Below, piece after piece: positions 17,524-26,341 of a stretch of DNA of 64,000 nt (positions within the stretch are counted from its first letter, which is position 1; every line of letters begins with the position of its first letter). The translations under genes and the position numbers were made by a program. Where the stretch lies: contig CAWFHD010000003.1 of assembly GCA_963815475.1 (NCBI GenBank), positions 1,054,001 to 1,118,000 on the forward strand. The letters are read 5' to 3'. The DNA comes from Sulfopaludibacter sp963815475. GTDB lineage: Bacteria; Acidobacteriota; Terriglobia; Bryobacterales; Bryobacteraceae. The notes under the pieces are model-generated. The model did not search any database. It was not told where the DNA came from and was given only the letters and a program-made list of their open reading frames with translations.

Positions 17524-18426
17524 TTGATCGCGGCTCTGGCTTTCTTTCTCTTTTCCGCTTCCACTCCGCAGCAGCGGGCTGTCGATTTTCTGGCGGGCGA
17601 GGTTCCTCGCTGGTCGCGCGAGAATCACTGCTTCTCTTGCCACAACAATGGCGACGCGGCGCGCGCTCTTTACCTGGCTTCGACTCGCGGATACGCCGTT
17701 CCCAAGGAGGCTCTCGCCGATACGTCCCAGTGGCTGACGGAGCCTGGCAGGTGGGACGAGAATCATGGCAACCCCGCGGCTAGCGATCGGAAACTGGCTC
17801 GCATACAGTTCGCGGCGGCGTTAGCGGAGGCTTGGCGCGCGGGGGCGATTCGCGATCGGCGTCCGCTGATCGAGGCTGCCGATTCTTTGCTGCCTTACCA
17901 GGATGGGGATGGGTCGTGGCGCGTGGATACCGGCGGCCTTCCCGGCGCTCCGGCCACTTACGGCGCGGCGCTGGCGACTTACATGGCTCGCCGGACTTTG
18001 GAGATGGCCGGTCCATCGCGCTACGTTGCTTCCATCGCACGGGCGAACCGGTGGTTCGAAGTCACGGCGCCCGGCAATATATTGGATGCCGCCGCGATGC
18101 TTTTGGCGATGCCTCGGTCCGCGGTGGTGCGGCGAAAGTGTTTGCCGCTGATCCTCGGCGCGCAGACCAGCGATGGCGGCTGGGGCCCGCAGCCACACCT
18201 TCCCGCCGAGGCGTTCGACACTGCCGTGGTGCTATTGGCACTCGATGCGGCCGGGGAGCGGAAGCCCATGGCGCGAGGTCGCGCACTGCTGCTCAAGATG
18301 CAGGAGGTGGGGGGCGGCTGGCCCGAGACTACTCGTCCCTCGGGCGGGCAGAGCTATGCCGAGCGGATTTCGACGACCGCGTGGGTGGCGTATGCGCTAC
18401 TGCTGACGGATTCGAAAGGGCACTGA
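17524..18426 (+). CDS. Secreted QW-repeat (squalene-cyclase-like) protein with a CxxCH motif
   Basis: A 300-residue protein starting at TTG 17524, with an N-terminal hydrophobic signal (IAALAFFLFSAS). A CFSCH haem-c-type motif (CxxCH) lies at residues 36-40. Three QW-like motifs of the squalene-hopene cyclase/prenyltransferase alpha-alpha barrel follow: Q126-DGDGS-W132, Q214-TSDGG-W220 and Q260-EVGGG-W266. It is too short for a cyclase (usually >600 residues) and I see no catalytic DxDD motif, so it is probably a barrel-fold binding or redox protein. It overlaps the 3' end of the convergent gene by 30 bp. Its function is unknown. Confidence 0.75.
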   Translation: MIAALAFFLFSASTPQQRAVDFLAGEVPRWSRENHCFSCHNNGDAARALYLASTRGYAVPKEALADTSQWLTEPGRWDENHGNPAASDRKLARIQFAAALAEAWRAGAIRDRRPLIEAADSLLPYQDGDGSWRVDTGGLPGAPATYGAALATYMARRTLEMAGPSRYVASIARANRWFEVTAPGNILDAAAMLLAMPRSAVVRRKCLPLILGAQTSDGGWGPQPHLPAEAFDTAVVLLALDAAGERKPMARGRALLLKMQEVGGGWPETTRPSGGQSYAERISTTAWVAYALLLTDSKGH

Positions 18427-19464
18427 GACGGTCTCGGTGGTGACCGCCTGCGTGACGGAGTCGAAGGTGTCGACGTCGAACGCGCGGCCGATGTGGTTTC
18501 CGGCAAGGTCTTCCAGCGCGGTCTGCACTACCAGTTTGTAGTCGCCCGCGGCCCAGGGCTGGGTGGGTGTGAAGCGCCAGCGCGTCTCGTCGCGCACTAC
18601 CAGGACGCTGCCCGCGACGGCTTCCGCGGCGCCCTTCACTTCGATCATGTGCTGCAGCAAGGCGTAATCGAGGGGCTTGGGGAACTCGACGATCAGCGCA
18701 TCCTTAGAGCCGGCGGGCGGGGGCGTGATGCGCCAGTCGGTGACTTGCGGCGGTTTGCGATCGGCCTCCGTCACGCGGAACGGTTTGCGGAACTCCTCGA
18801 CCAGCGGCGTGCCGTGGGCGTCGGGCCAGTCGCGGTCGACCACCAGACTGTAGCGCGCGCCTTCCTCCAGCGCCGGTCCCTCTTCGGCCAGCGAGGCGAG
18901 GCCTCGTTTGATTCTGCCGGGATCGAGCAGCAGGGTGACGCGCTGGTTGTCACGGTCCCAGAGTTCCTGGTCCAGTTCGAGGAAAGGCACGTCCACTTTG
19001 GAGCCGTTTTCGCGCAGCAGACGCACGTGGCGCCACACTTCGCCTTTCGACATGGGCGCGGTGAAGTAGACGTAGAACTTCAATTCGTTTGCCGGCAGAA
19101 TACCGGTGGAGGGATAGATGTGGGCCACGCGCGTGGTGGCGGCGAGTGGGGCGGCCGTCGGCAAGTGGAAGAGCTGGGTGATGCCGGCTCCCGCGGGCGG
19201 GTGAAAAACGGCGCGGAGCTCGAGGCCGGGCGAGAGGGGAAAGCGCGGACGGAAGACGAGTGAGTTGCCTTCGAGGGAGTAAGCGCCGAGCAGCGGCGGA
19301 ACATCGCCTAGGCCGACGTATACGGCGAAGGTCGATTGCCAGCCATCGGCGGGCTCGGCCTTGATGGGCGCCGGGCTGACACGGAAAACGCCGTCATCCA
19401 TATGAATGACGGCGTCTTGAGCCGCGCAGCAAAGCGCGAAGAAAAATAGCAGAGAGCGGATCAC
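18397..19464 (-). CDS. Secreted protein with Ig-like (Big_5-type) domains
   Basis: A 355-residue protein with signal peptide MIRSLLFFFALCCAAQ, starting at GTG 19464. The body is beta-rich. Segments such as STGILPANELKFYVYFTAPM, RFTPTQPWAAGDYKLVVQTALEDLAGN and VTLLLDPGRIKRG are typical of bacterial Ig-like domains found in cell-surface proteins. The start overlaps the stop of the propeller-like gene by one base, so the two are co-transcribed and probably act together outside the cytoplasm. No catalytic motif is seen. Confidence 0.75.
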   Translation of the reverse strand: MIRSLLFFFALCCAAQDAVIHMDDGVFRVSPAPIKAEPADGWQSTFAVYVGLGDVPPLLGAYSLEGNSLVFRPRFPLSPGLELRAVFHPPAGAGITQLFHLPTAAPLAATTRVAHIYPSTGILPANELKFYVYFTAPMSKGEVWRHVRLLRENGSKVDVPFLELDQELWDRDNQRVTLLLDPGRIKRGLASLAEEGPALEEGARYSLVVDRDWPDAHGTPLVEEFRKPFRVTEADRKPPQVTDWRITPPPAGSKDALIVEFPKPLDYALLQHMIEVKGAAEAVAGSVLVVRDETRWRFTPTQPWAAGDYKLVVQTALEDLAGNHIGRAFDVDTFDSVTQAVTTETVSVPFRIRQQ

Positions 19465-20543
19465 TACGGCAGCGGCACGGTGCGAAGGTCGAGCGACGCT
19501 CCCTCGCCCATCAGCACCAGCGCGTTGGTGTCGTCAAACTTATCGAGGTGCATCACACCTTTGAGGTTGGCGATGGTCTCGTACGGCACACCGGTGACTT
19601 CGGTCTGCTTGGTGATGGGTTGATACGACTCCAGGTTGTCGGCCGAGAGCTTCATGACGCCGCGGCTGCTGTTGGCCATCAGGATGTAGTGTTTGTCGCC
19701 CTTGGTGTAGACGATCATGTCGAGCGGCTTATTGCGATTGCCGAGCTCGGCGATGGTGGTGCCCTTCACCTTGTTGCCGGGCTTCAATTCCGAAACCGGG
19801 ATCTTCACCAGCGGCGTGCAGGTGTAGGCGGCGAGGATGTTGGTCTGCCCATTAATCTGGTAGGAGACGAAGGTGCGGACCGGGGCATTGGTCTCGAAGC
19901 GACCATGCGAGCCGTGCCAGATCTCGATACCGGCGCCCTTGGAGGCGGCCTGGAAAGGGAAGGGAATGGAGCGCAGGCTGGACGAGAACTCCTCATTGGA
20001 GAGGCCGGCGACCAGTACGTTGCCATCGACGTACTTCAACTGTGTGATGGATTCCATGCGCTGGCGGGCTTCCTGCGGGCCATCGGAGAGGGCCACGCGC
20101 TGATGGGCGATCTTCTCCAGGGAGACTTCGGTGAGTTTGCCGGAGCGGTCGGCGCGCATAATTACGGGCACCGCATCGGGGCCTTTGCCGCGCGAGACAG
20201 AAATGTAAACATTTTTGGAAATGGGGTTGACCACCACGTCCTGGATGGAAATCTGGTCGGCAGCCGTGCCGAGCATGGCCGCCACTTTCTCGTTGATCCC
20301 CTTGATTTCGAGACTGCCGCCGGGCTGCCCGGGCGTGCGATCATTCACGTCGAGCGCGACGATAGCGGCTCCCAAGGAATCGCCCACCAGCAGGATGCCG
20401 TCAGGCCCGAATGCCAGGGCTCCGGCCGATTTGAGGTCGGCTTTGCCGGTTTGCATGTTAACGCTCGCGCCAAAGCTTAAAGCGGCCGCACAGCAGGTAA
20501 TGGCGGCCAGCTTGTTGAACGAAGAGAATTTCACAGAAAGCAC
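19464..20543 (-). CDS. Secreted propeller-like protein of unknown function
   Basis: A 359-residue protein with an N-terminal signal (LAAITCCAAALSFGASVN). Repeated short strands such as SAGALAFGPDGILLVGDSLG, VVVNPISKNVYISVSRG and KLSADNLESYQPITKQ suggest a beta-propeller of the NHL/YVTN kind. It is the first gene of a two-gene operon with the Ig-like protein. In the genome it faces the QW-repeat/CxxCH protein. Together the three look like an exported module, but I know no characterised equivalent. Confidence 0.7.
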   Translation of the reverse strand: MLSVKFSSFNKLAAITCCAAALSFGASVNMQTGKADLKSAGALAFGPDGILLVGDSLGAAIVALDVNDRTPGQPGGSLEIKGINEKVAAMLGTAADQISIQDVVVNPISKNVYISVSRGKGPDAVPVIMRADRSGKLTEVSLEKIAHQRVALSDGPQEARQRMESITQLKYVDGNVLVAGLSNEEFSSSLRSIPFPFQAASKGAGIEIWHGSHGRFETNAPVRTFVSYQINGQTNILAAYTCTPLVKIPVSELKPGNKVKGTTIAELGNRNKPLDMIVYTKGDKHYILMANSSRGVMKLSADNLESYQPITKQTEVTGVPYETIANLKGVMHLDKFDDTNALVLMGEGASLDLRTVPLP

Positions 20544-20585
20544 AGTTCCCCTCCAATGTTGGAAATCGGATTTATGCTATCACAG

Positions 20586-21398
20586 TCAGGCTGAGGTCCC
20601 CGGCTGGCAGGCCGGACACCAGAAGGTGACTCTGGCTTCGAGGCCCTGCTTGCGCGACTGGATGGGCGCGCCGCAGCGACGGCACGGTTCTCCGGGACGC
20701 TTGTATACCCAGAGATTCTCGTCGGGATCGATTCTTCCGGTGGTTCGCCGACCTGCGCTGGCTTCCGCGACATTCGCCAACATGTAACGGCGGGCGGTCT
20801 GCACCAGCGAGCGCAGTTCATTTTCCGAAAGCGAGCCGACGAGTCGAAAGGGATTCACTCGGTTGGCGAAACAGACCTCCGATTTGTAGACGTTGCCCAA
20901 GCCAGCGATGAGAGATTGCCGGAGCAGGGCGACTCCCACCTCCAGTTCCGGCGCGCCACGCAGTTGCCGCACCGCCTGATCTTCGTCGAAATCTTTCGCG
21001 AGCACGTCCGGACCCAGTTCCTGAATACGGTGGCGAAGCAGTGTGGCCGCGGTATGAAACTCCGCCACCGGCACCTGAAAGCCCACTGCCACGAACTCCG
21101 GGGTGTAGACTGCCATTCGCATTTGCGTTCTGCTGCGTTGCCACGCTTCGCCTGGCCGGTAGATGTGCCAGCTCCCGCTCATGAGCATGTGAGTGAGCAG
21201 GATGAGGTCGCAGGAGAAATACATCTGGATCCACTTGCCGGCGGCCTCTACGCGCTCCACGGTGCGACCCGCCAGCGGTGTGTCGTAGTCGACGCGCGCA
21301 AGTTGTGGCAGTTGCGTTTCGAATTTCGTCACCACCCGGCCGGCCAGGGCGCGATTCAGGGTGCGGGCCGTGCGGAAGATGGTGTCACCCTCAGGCAT
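20586..21398 (-). CDS. Fpg/Nei-family DNA glycosylase (endonuclease VIII type)
   Basis: A 270-residue base-excision repair enzyme. The chosen start gives MPEGDTIFRTAR: after Met removal, Pro is the catalytic nucleophile and Glu the general acid. An in-frame ATG 18 nt upstream would bury the essential Pro, so 21398 is preferred. The helix-two-turn-helix is seen in SLIAGLGNVYKSEVCF. A C-terminal zinc finger has CRRC...CPAC ligands. The MPEGDT opening and sequence resemble the Nei2 group known from Actinobacteria. The start overlaps the end of the Lhr helicase gene by 8 bp, so they form an operon. Confidence 0.92.
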   Translation of the reverse strand: MPEGDTIFRTARTLNRALAGRVVTKFETQLPQLARVDYDTPLAGRTVERVEAAGKWIQMYFSCDLILLTHMLMSGSWHIYRPGEAWQRSRTQMRMAVYTPEFVAVGFQVPVAEFHTAATLLRHRIQELGPDVLAKDFDEDQAVRQLRGAPELEVGVALLRQSLIAGLGNVYKSEVCFANRVNPFRLVGSLSENELRSLVQTARRYMLANVAEASAGRRTTGRIDPDENLWVYKRPGEPCRRCGAPIQSRKQGLEARVTFWCPACQPGTSA

Positions 21399-24300
21399 CG
21401 TCGTCATCCGCGCCATCGTCAGGCGGTTCGGGTGTGGCGGCTCCGGGGTGCGTGACGCGGCGCATTTGCAAACCGGCGGCGGTGAGCACGAAGCCGCTCT
21501 CTTCCAGGAATCGTGTCAGGAAATGCTCGCCGGCCGGGTCGCCATTGATGGTCCCGATGAGCAAGCCGCTGCGTTTGGTCTGATTGCGAATGGCGTCTGC
21601 GGCGAGCTTTTGAGCGAGTTCGCGCGCGGCTTTGCCACGCTCGGGTTCGTCGTCGGGGAGGAAGACCTGCAGAGCCGGATTGCGCCGCCGGAAGAAGGCT
21701 GCGAGGCGGCCATTCACCAGGATGACGTTGGCGCCGGCGGCGCGCGACATTGTGTGATCGGTGGAACCTTGCAGCCAGGGGAGGAGGCTGCCGTAGGGAT
21801 TGGCGGGGTCGGATGCCGCCAGGTGGATGGTCTCCGGGCGTTCCGGTTCCACGCGCAGACTGCGGAGCATGTCCACGGCGGCGGGAGTGGCGAACTGCGC
21901 CGCGCCCATTCGGGAAACGAACATGCCGCGACGGATCCAGCCGCTCTCTTCCATGGTTTTGAGCGCCGGATAGACGGCCGCATAACCTCCGCGGATGTTT
22001 TCGGCGGCTGCCGTTTCGCGCATCACGATGCCATTGCGCACCAACAACTGCTGCGCGGTGGCGGCGATCGCCTGCGTCGCGGTGACCGGCTCGGCGATTC
22101 GCTGCAGCACGGCGGACCAGCGGCCTTCGCCCACGCCGTCGGTTCCGCGACGCGCTCGGGCACGCTGAAGGAAGCCGGGCGAGCCTGGCGGCATGTACGG
22201 GTGCTGCACTCGCGGACGCTCCTTCTCCGCCGAAGAAAGCAGAGAGCGAATCGGGAAAAAGGTATCGTTGGTGACCAGGCCGTGCCACACCAGTTCCCAC
22301 AGGGCATCGGTAGTTTCATTGGGGAAGCCGCCGCCGAGCGCCTGATGAATAGTGGCTTGAAACGAGGCTCCCTGTTGCCGCAGGTGTTCGAGGATTCGCT
22401 GCGCTTTTTCGGACAGAGTTTCGGGAAAAGCATCGCCCGAGCCCGGGGCGAGCAGGCTACCCAACGAGCCCGCCAGATAGAGCGACACGCGGCCATCGCG
22501 AGTGCCCAGTTGCTCCCTGCCCACCCAGACAATTTCGCCCGAGGCGAGCAGCGCGTCCAGATCCGACGATTTGTAATCGGCCACGCGCGCGGGGAGAATC
22601 TCGCGCTCCAAGTCGGATGCGATCAGTTCGGCTCCCTGCAGGTTTTCAATAGCGTCGAGCAGGGCGTCCAGTCCGCGCCGCGGCGCGGCGACTCCCTGCC
22701 ACCGGGCGAGCAGACGGGCGAAGACGTGCTGTTCCGCCGGCACCACTTCTTTGCGCAGGCGCGCCAACGTCTTGCGGCGGATTTGCTGGAGCACGTCGGG
22801 ATCGCACCATTCGCGGTGCACGCCGCCGGGCCGGAATTCGCCTTCGAGGAGCTTGGATTGGTTGTGCAGACCTCGCAGCACGGCTTCGATTTCGGCGGAC
22901 GCGATGGCGTAGCGCGACGACAATTCGAGCGTGGTAAAGGGTCCGTGAGTGCGGGCAAAGCGGCGTACGATTGCCGCGAGCGGATCGGGCGAAGGTTCGA
23001 GGAAGGTTTCGGCCAGACCCGGCGGCAGCGGCGTGCCCAGGGCGTCACGATAGCGCGCGGCATATTCCACGGGGATGAAACGGGCTTGGCGCGCGATTCG
23101 AACGCGCACTACGCGCCGTGTCTGCGCCAGCTTGGCGATACTTTCCGCGACCTCCGGAGTGGCCGATCGCGCCGCGATTTCCTCCTCAGTCAGATCGCCC
23201 AACTTGAGCAGCAGATCGTGCAGGCCGTCGGCGTGGCGGGCTTGATAATCGGGATCGAGCGACTGAAGCTGCGCTTCCACTTCCTCCATTGCCGACTTGT
23301 CGAGCAGCTCCCGGAAATCGGTGCTACCCAGGATCTCTTCCAGTTGCGACTGATCGATAGAGAGCGCCTGCGCCCGACGTTCCGCCATGGGCGCATCGCC
23401 TTCGTAAATGTAGTTGGCGATGTAGGAAAACAAGAGGGCCGAGGCGTAGGGCGAAGGCTTAGCGGAATCGATGGTGGTCACACGAATGGTGCCGCGTTCG
23501 ATCTTCTTCAGCACGTCGGCCGCGGAGGCGAGGTCGAGCAATTCGCGCACGCATTCGCGATAGGTCTCGAGCAGGATGGGAAATGACGAGTAGCGCACCG
23601 CCACGGCTAACAGGTCGGCCGCGCGCTTACGCTGCTGCCAGAGAGGCGCGCGCAGGCCGGGTCGGCGACGCGGGATCAGGAGGGCTCGGCCGGCGGCCTC
23701 GCGGAACTTGGCGGCGAACATGGACGTGCTGCCGAGTTGCCGCAGAACCAGGTCGCGCAGCTCCGCGGCGGACGGCAGGAGCATTTCCGATTCGAGAGGC
23801 TCTTCGGAATCAGGCAGGCGCACTACGAAGCCGTCGTCGGACCACATGGTCTCGGCTTCCAGGCCACGCTCGGCCCGCAGGCGCGCCGTGACTGCCATGC
23901 ACCAGGGCGCGTGCACCCGGCTGCCGAATGGAGTGAGCACGCAGAGACGCCAATCGCCGAGCTCATCGCGGCATCGCTCGATCAGGATCTCCCGATCGCT
24001 GGGGATGACGCCGGCGGCGGCGCTTTGATCCTCCAGGTAGCGAAGCAGATTTTCGGCGGCATTCGGCTCCAGGCTGTGGTCCTCTACCAGCCGCGTGTAC
24101 GCCACGGGACGGGGCAATTGCACCAGCTCGCGGGTCATCTCGCCGATGTTCTGCCCGAATTCGGAGGAGCGGCCGGCGGTGTCGCCATGCCAGAACGGCA
24201 TCTTGCCGGGCTCGCCGGGCGCGGGAGAGACCAGCACGCGATCGTGCGTGATCTGGTCAATGCGCCAGGTGCTGGCTCCCAGGATGATGGTGTCGCCGGC

Positions 24301-26025
24301 GCGGCTTTCGAAGACCATCTCCTCATCGAGTTCGCCGACGCGCGCGCCGCGTTCCGCGCCGGACATAAATACACCGAAGAGGCCGCGATCGGGGATGGTG
24401 CCCGCGTTGACGATGGCGAGTTTCTTCGCGCCCTCGCGCGCGGTGATTTTGTGGGATACGCGATCCCAGGTGATGCGCGGCCGCAACTCCACAAACTCGT
24501 CGGAGGGGTAGCGGCCGGAGAGCATATCGAGCACGCTTTCGAACGTGGACCGGGGCAGATCGGCGTAGGGCGCGGCGCGGCGAATGGCGGCGAACAGGGC
24601 TCCGGTGTCCCAATCGTCCATGGCCACCATGGCGACAATCTGCTGGGCCAGCACATCGAGCGCATTGCGCGGATAGCTCACGCGCTCCACATTGCCCTGG
24701 TGCATGGCGCGCGCGATGGCGGCGCAGGCCACCAGATCTCCGCGAAATTTGGGGAAGAGGATGGCGGCACTGACGCCGCCGACATGGTGACTGGCGCGTC
24801 CGATGCGCTGCATGCCGCTCGACACGGAAGGAGGCGCTTCGATCTGTACTACGAGATCGACCGCTCCCATATCGATGCCCAGTTCGAGCGAGGACGTGGC
24901 GATGATTCCGCGCAGCGTTCCCAGTTTCAGACGCTCTTCGATCTCCTTGCGCTGTGCCGCCGCCACGCTGCCGTGATGGGCGCGGACCAGCACTTCGCCG
25001 GCAAGCTCGTTGATGGCGCCAGCTACGCGCTCCGCCAGGCGGCGGCTGTTGACGAAGATCAGGGTGGAAGTGTGCGACCGCACCAGTTCGAGAAGCTTGG
25101 GATGAATCGCGCTCCAGATGGAAGGGCGCTTGGGCGCTTGCGAGGCGGGGCCGCTGGGAAGGTCCTCGATCTCGTCGAGGCGCTTCATGTCGTCGAGCGG
25201 CACCTCGATGGACAGGTCGAGCTTCTTGGGAGTGCTGGCATTGACGATGGTGACGGGGCGGTAGACGGGGCTCGTCGAAGGCGCTTCGAGGTCGAAGGAG
25301 ACTTCGGGAGGATCGGCGGCCGGCGCAGTCCAAGCGGCGTCGTTACTTTCGGCTCCGCCCAGAAAGCGGGCGACTTCTTCCAGGGGCCGCTGGGTGGCTG
25401 AAAGACCAATGCGCTGCAGCTTGCGGCCGCAGAGTTGTTCGAGGCGTTCGAGCGAGAGGGCGAGGTGGGCTCCGCGCTTGTTGGGAACCAGCGCGTGGAT
25501 CTCGTCGAGGATTACCGTCTGCACGGATCGTAGCGACTCGCGGGCGCTGGAGGTCAGCATTAAGTAGACGGATTCCGGCGTGGTGATGAGAATGTCGGCG
25601 GGCTTGCGGGCGAAGCGCGATCGTTCAATGGCGGCGGTGTCGCCGGTGCGAATGAAGATGGATGGCTCGTGAAACTCCACGCCCTGCCGGCGCGCGAGCT
25701 GTGCGACTCCGGCAAGAGGCGCCCGCAGATTGCGCTCCACATCGACGGCGAGGGCCTTGATGGGCGAGATGTAGAGCACCCTGCAGCGTTCGGCAGCCGG
25801 CGGAGGCGGCGTGAACATGAGGCGGTCGATGCACCAGAGGAAGGCGGTGAGGGTCTTGCCGGTTCCGGTGGCGGCCAGAATCAGGGTGGAATCGCCGCGG
25901 GCGATTACGGGCCAACCGAGTTGCTGGGGCAGAGTGGGCGCCGGGAAGACCGATTCGAACCACTCCCGCACCGGGGGATGAAAGGCTTCGAGGGGATCGG
26001 AGGGGAAGGCGGCGGGCTGATTCAT
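21391..26025 (-). CDS. lhr: Lhr-type DEAD/DEAH-box ATP-dependent helicase
   Basis: A 1544-residue Lhr (long helicase-related) protein of full family length. The Walker A motif ATGTGKT is at residues 52-58, DEIH at 174-177, the SAT motif in GLSATQRP, and motif VI in QRIGRASHH. A winged-helix plus beta-barrel core and the long Lhr C-terminal extension follow. Lhr is a 3'-5' translocating RNA:DNA helicase linked to DNA repair. The downstream overlapping Nei-type glycosylase supports a base-damage repair role, as in actinobacterial lhr-nei neighbourhoods. The ATG at 26025 is preceded by AGGAG very close to the start. Confidence 0.95.
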   Translation of the reverse strand: MNQPAAFPSDPLEAFHPPVREWFESVFPAPTLPQQLGWPVIARGDSTLILAATGTGKTLTAFLWCIDRLMFTPPPPAAERCRVLYISPIKALAVDVERNLRAPLAGVAQLARRQGVEFHEPSIFIRTGDTAAIERSRFARKPADILITTPESVYLMLTSSARESLRSVQTVILDEIHALVPNKRGAHLALSLERLEQLCGRKLQRIGLSATQRPLEEVARFLGGAESNDAAWTAPAADPPEVSFDLEAPSTSPVYRPVTIVNASTPKKLDLSIEVPLDDMKRLDEIEDLPSGPASQAPKRPSIWSAIHPKLLELVRSHTSTLIFVNSRRLAERVAGAINELAGEVLVRAHHGSVAAAQRKEIEERLKLGTLRGIIATSSLELGIDMGAVDLVVQIEAPPSVSSGMQRIGRASHHVGGVSAAILFPKFRGDLVACAAIARAMHQGNVERVSYPRNALDVLAQQIVAMVAMDDWDTGALFAAIRRAAPYADLPRSTFESVLDMLSGRYPSDEFVELRPRITWDRVSHKITAREGAKKLAIVNAGTIPDRGLFGVFMSGAERGARVGELDEEMVFESRAGDTIILGASTWRIDQITHDRVLVSPAPGEPGKMPFWHGDTAGRSSEFGQNIGEMTRELVQLPRPVAYTRLVEDHSLEPNAAENLLRYLEDQSAAAGVIPSDREILIERCRDELGDWRLCVLTPFGSRVHAPWCMAVTARLRAERGLEAETMWSDDGFVVRLPDSEEPLESEMLLPSAAELRDLVLRQLGSTSMFAAKFREAAGRALLIPRRRPGLRAPLWQQRKRAADLLAVAVRYSSFPILLETYRECVRELLDLASAADVLKKIERGTIRVTTIDSAKPSPYASALLFSYIANYIYEGDAPMAERRAQALSIDQSQLEEILGSTDFRELLDKSAMEEVEAQLQSLDPDYQARHADGLHDLLLKLGDLTEEEIAARSATPEVAESIAKLAQTRRVVRVRIARQARFIPVEYAARYRDALGTPLPPGLAETFLEPSPDPLAAIVRRFARTHGPFTTLELSSRYAIASAEIEAVLRGLHNQSKLLEGEFRPGGVHREWCDPDVLQQIRRKTLARLRKEVVPAEQHVFARLLARWQGVAAPRRGLDALLDAIENLQGAELIASDLEREILPARVADYKSSDLDALLASGEIVWVGREQLGTRDGRVSLYLAGSLGSLLAPGSGDAFPETLSEKAQRILEHLRQQGASFQATIHQALGGGFPNETTDALWELVWHGLVTNDTFFPIRSLLSSAEKERPRVQHPYMPPGSPGFLQRARARRGTDGVGEGRWSAVLQRIAEPVTATQAIAATAQQLLVRNGIVMRETAAAENIRGGYAAVYPALKTMEESGWIRRGMFVSRMGAAQFATPAAVDMLRSLRVEPERPETIHLAASDPANPYGSLLPWLQGSTDHTMSRAAGANVILVNGRLAAFFRRRNPALQVFLPDDEPERGKAARELAQKLAADAIRNQTKRSGLLIGTINGDPAGEHFLTRFLEESGFVLTAAGLQMRRVTHPGAATPEPPDDGADDDDA

Positions 26026-26054
26026 CTCCTACCTTTTAGTATAGGTTTTGGAAG

Positions 26055-26066
26055 ACCACCGGTGGT
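26055..26066. other. Perfect 12-bp palindrome ACCACCGGTGGT
   Basis: It lies in the 61-bp gap between the ABC exporter and the lhr start, about 30 bp upstream of the lhr ATG. It is short enough to be a coincidence in GC-rich DNA, but its position suits an operator. TATACT closer to the start is a candidate -10. Confidence 0.25.
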
Positions 26067-26086
26067 TTCGACCACTGGCTCCACTG

Positions 26087-26341
26087 TCAGACTCCGGTAT
26101 TCTCGTGCTGCGATTCGCCGGCTAGGCGCGCGAACCAGCCTCCTGCCGCGATCAGCTCGTCGGGCGGGCCTTGTTCTACGATCTGGCCGGCATTCATGAC
26201 CACGATGTGGTCGGCGTCCTTCACCATGGAATAGCGGTGCGCAATCACCAGGATGGTGGTGTGGTTGCGCAAACGGTTGAGCGCCAGTTTTACTTCGCTT
26301 TCGGTGCTGTAGTCCAGGTTAGCAGTGGCTTCGTCGAGCAC
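26087..26341 (-). CDS. ABC exporter, C-terminal ATPase part (frameshifted)
   Basis: Final part of the ABC transporter that begins at 27963. It contains Walker B and D-loop (LDEATANLD), the H-loop (LVIAHRYSMVKDAD) and the C-terminal tail. In the real protein the residue before LDEA is Val, encoded by GTG, which is internal rather than a start. The upstream part is in another frame. A missing base at about 26383, in the CTCTG following the signature motif, explains the break. Confidence 0.8.
   Translation of the reverse strand: MLDEATANLDYSTESEVKLALNRLRNHTTILVIAHRYSMVKDADHIVVMNAGQIVEQGPPDELIAAGGWFARLAGESQHENTGV

Noticed and set aside
21361..23586. A 741-codon plus-strand frame over lhr
   Set aside because: Antisense shadow of the helicase; composition is not protein-like and there is no recognisable motif.
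23737..25401. A 554-codon plus-strand frame over lhr
   Set aside because: Same reason: antisense to the conserved helicase core.
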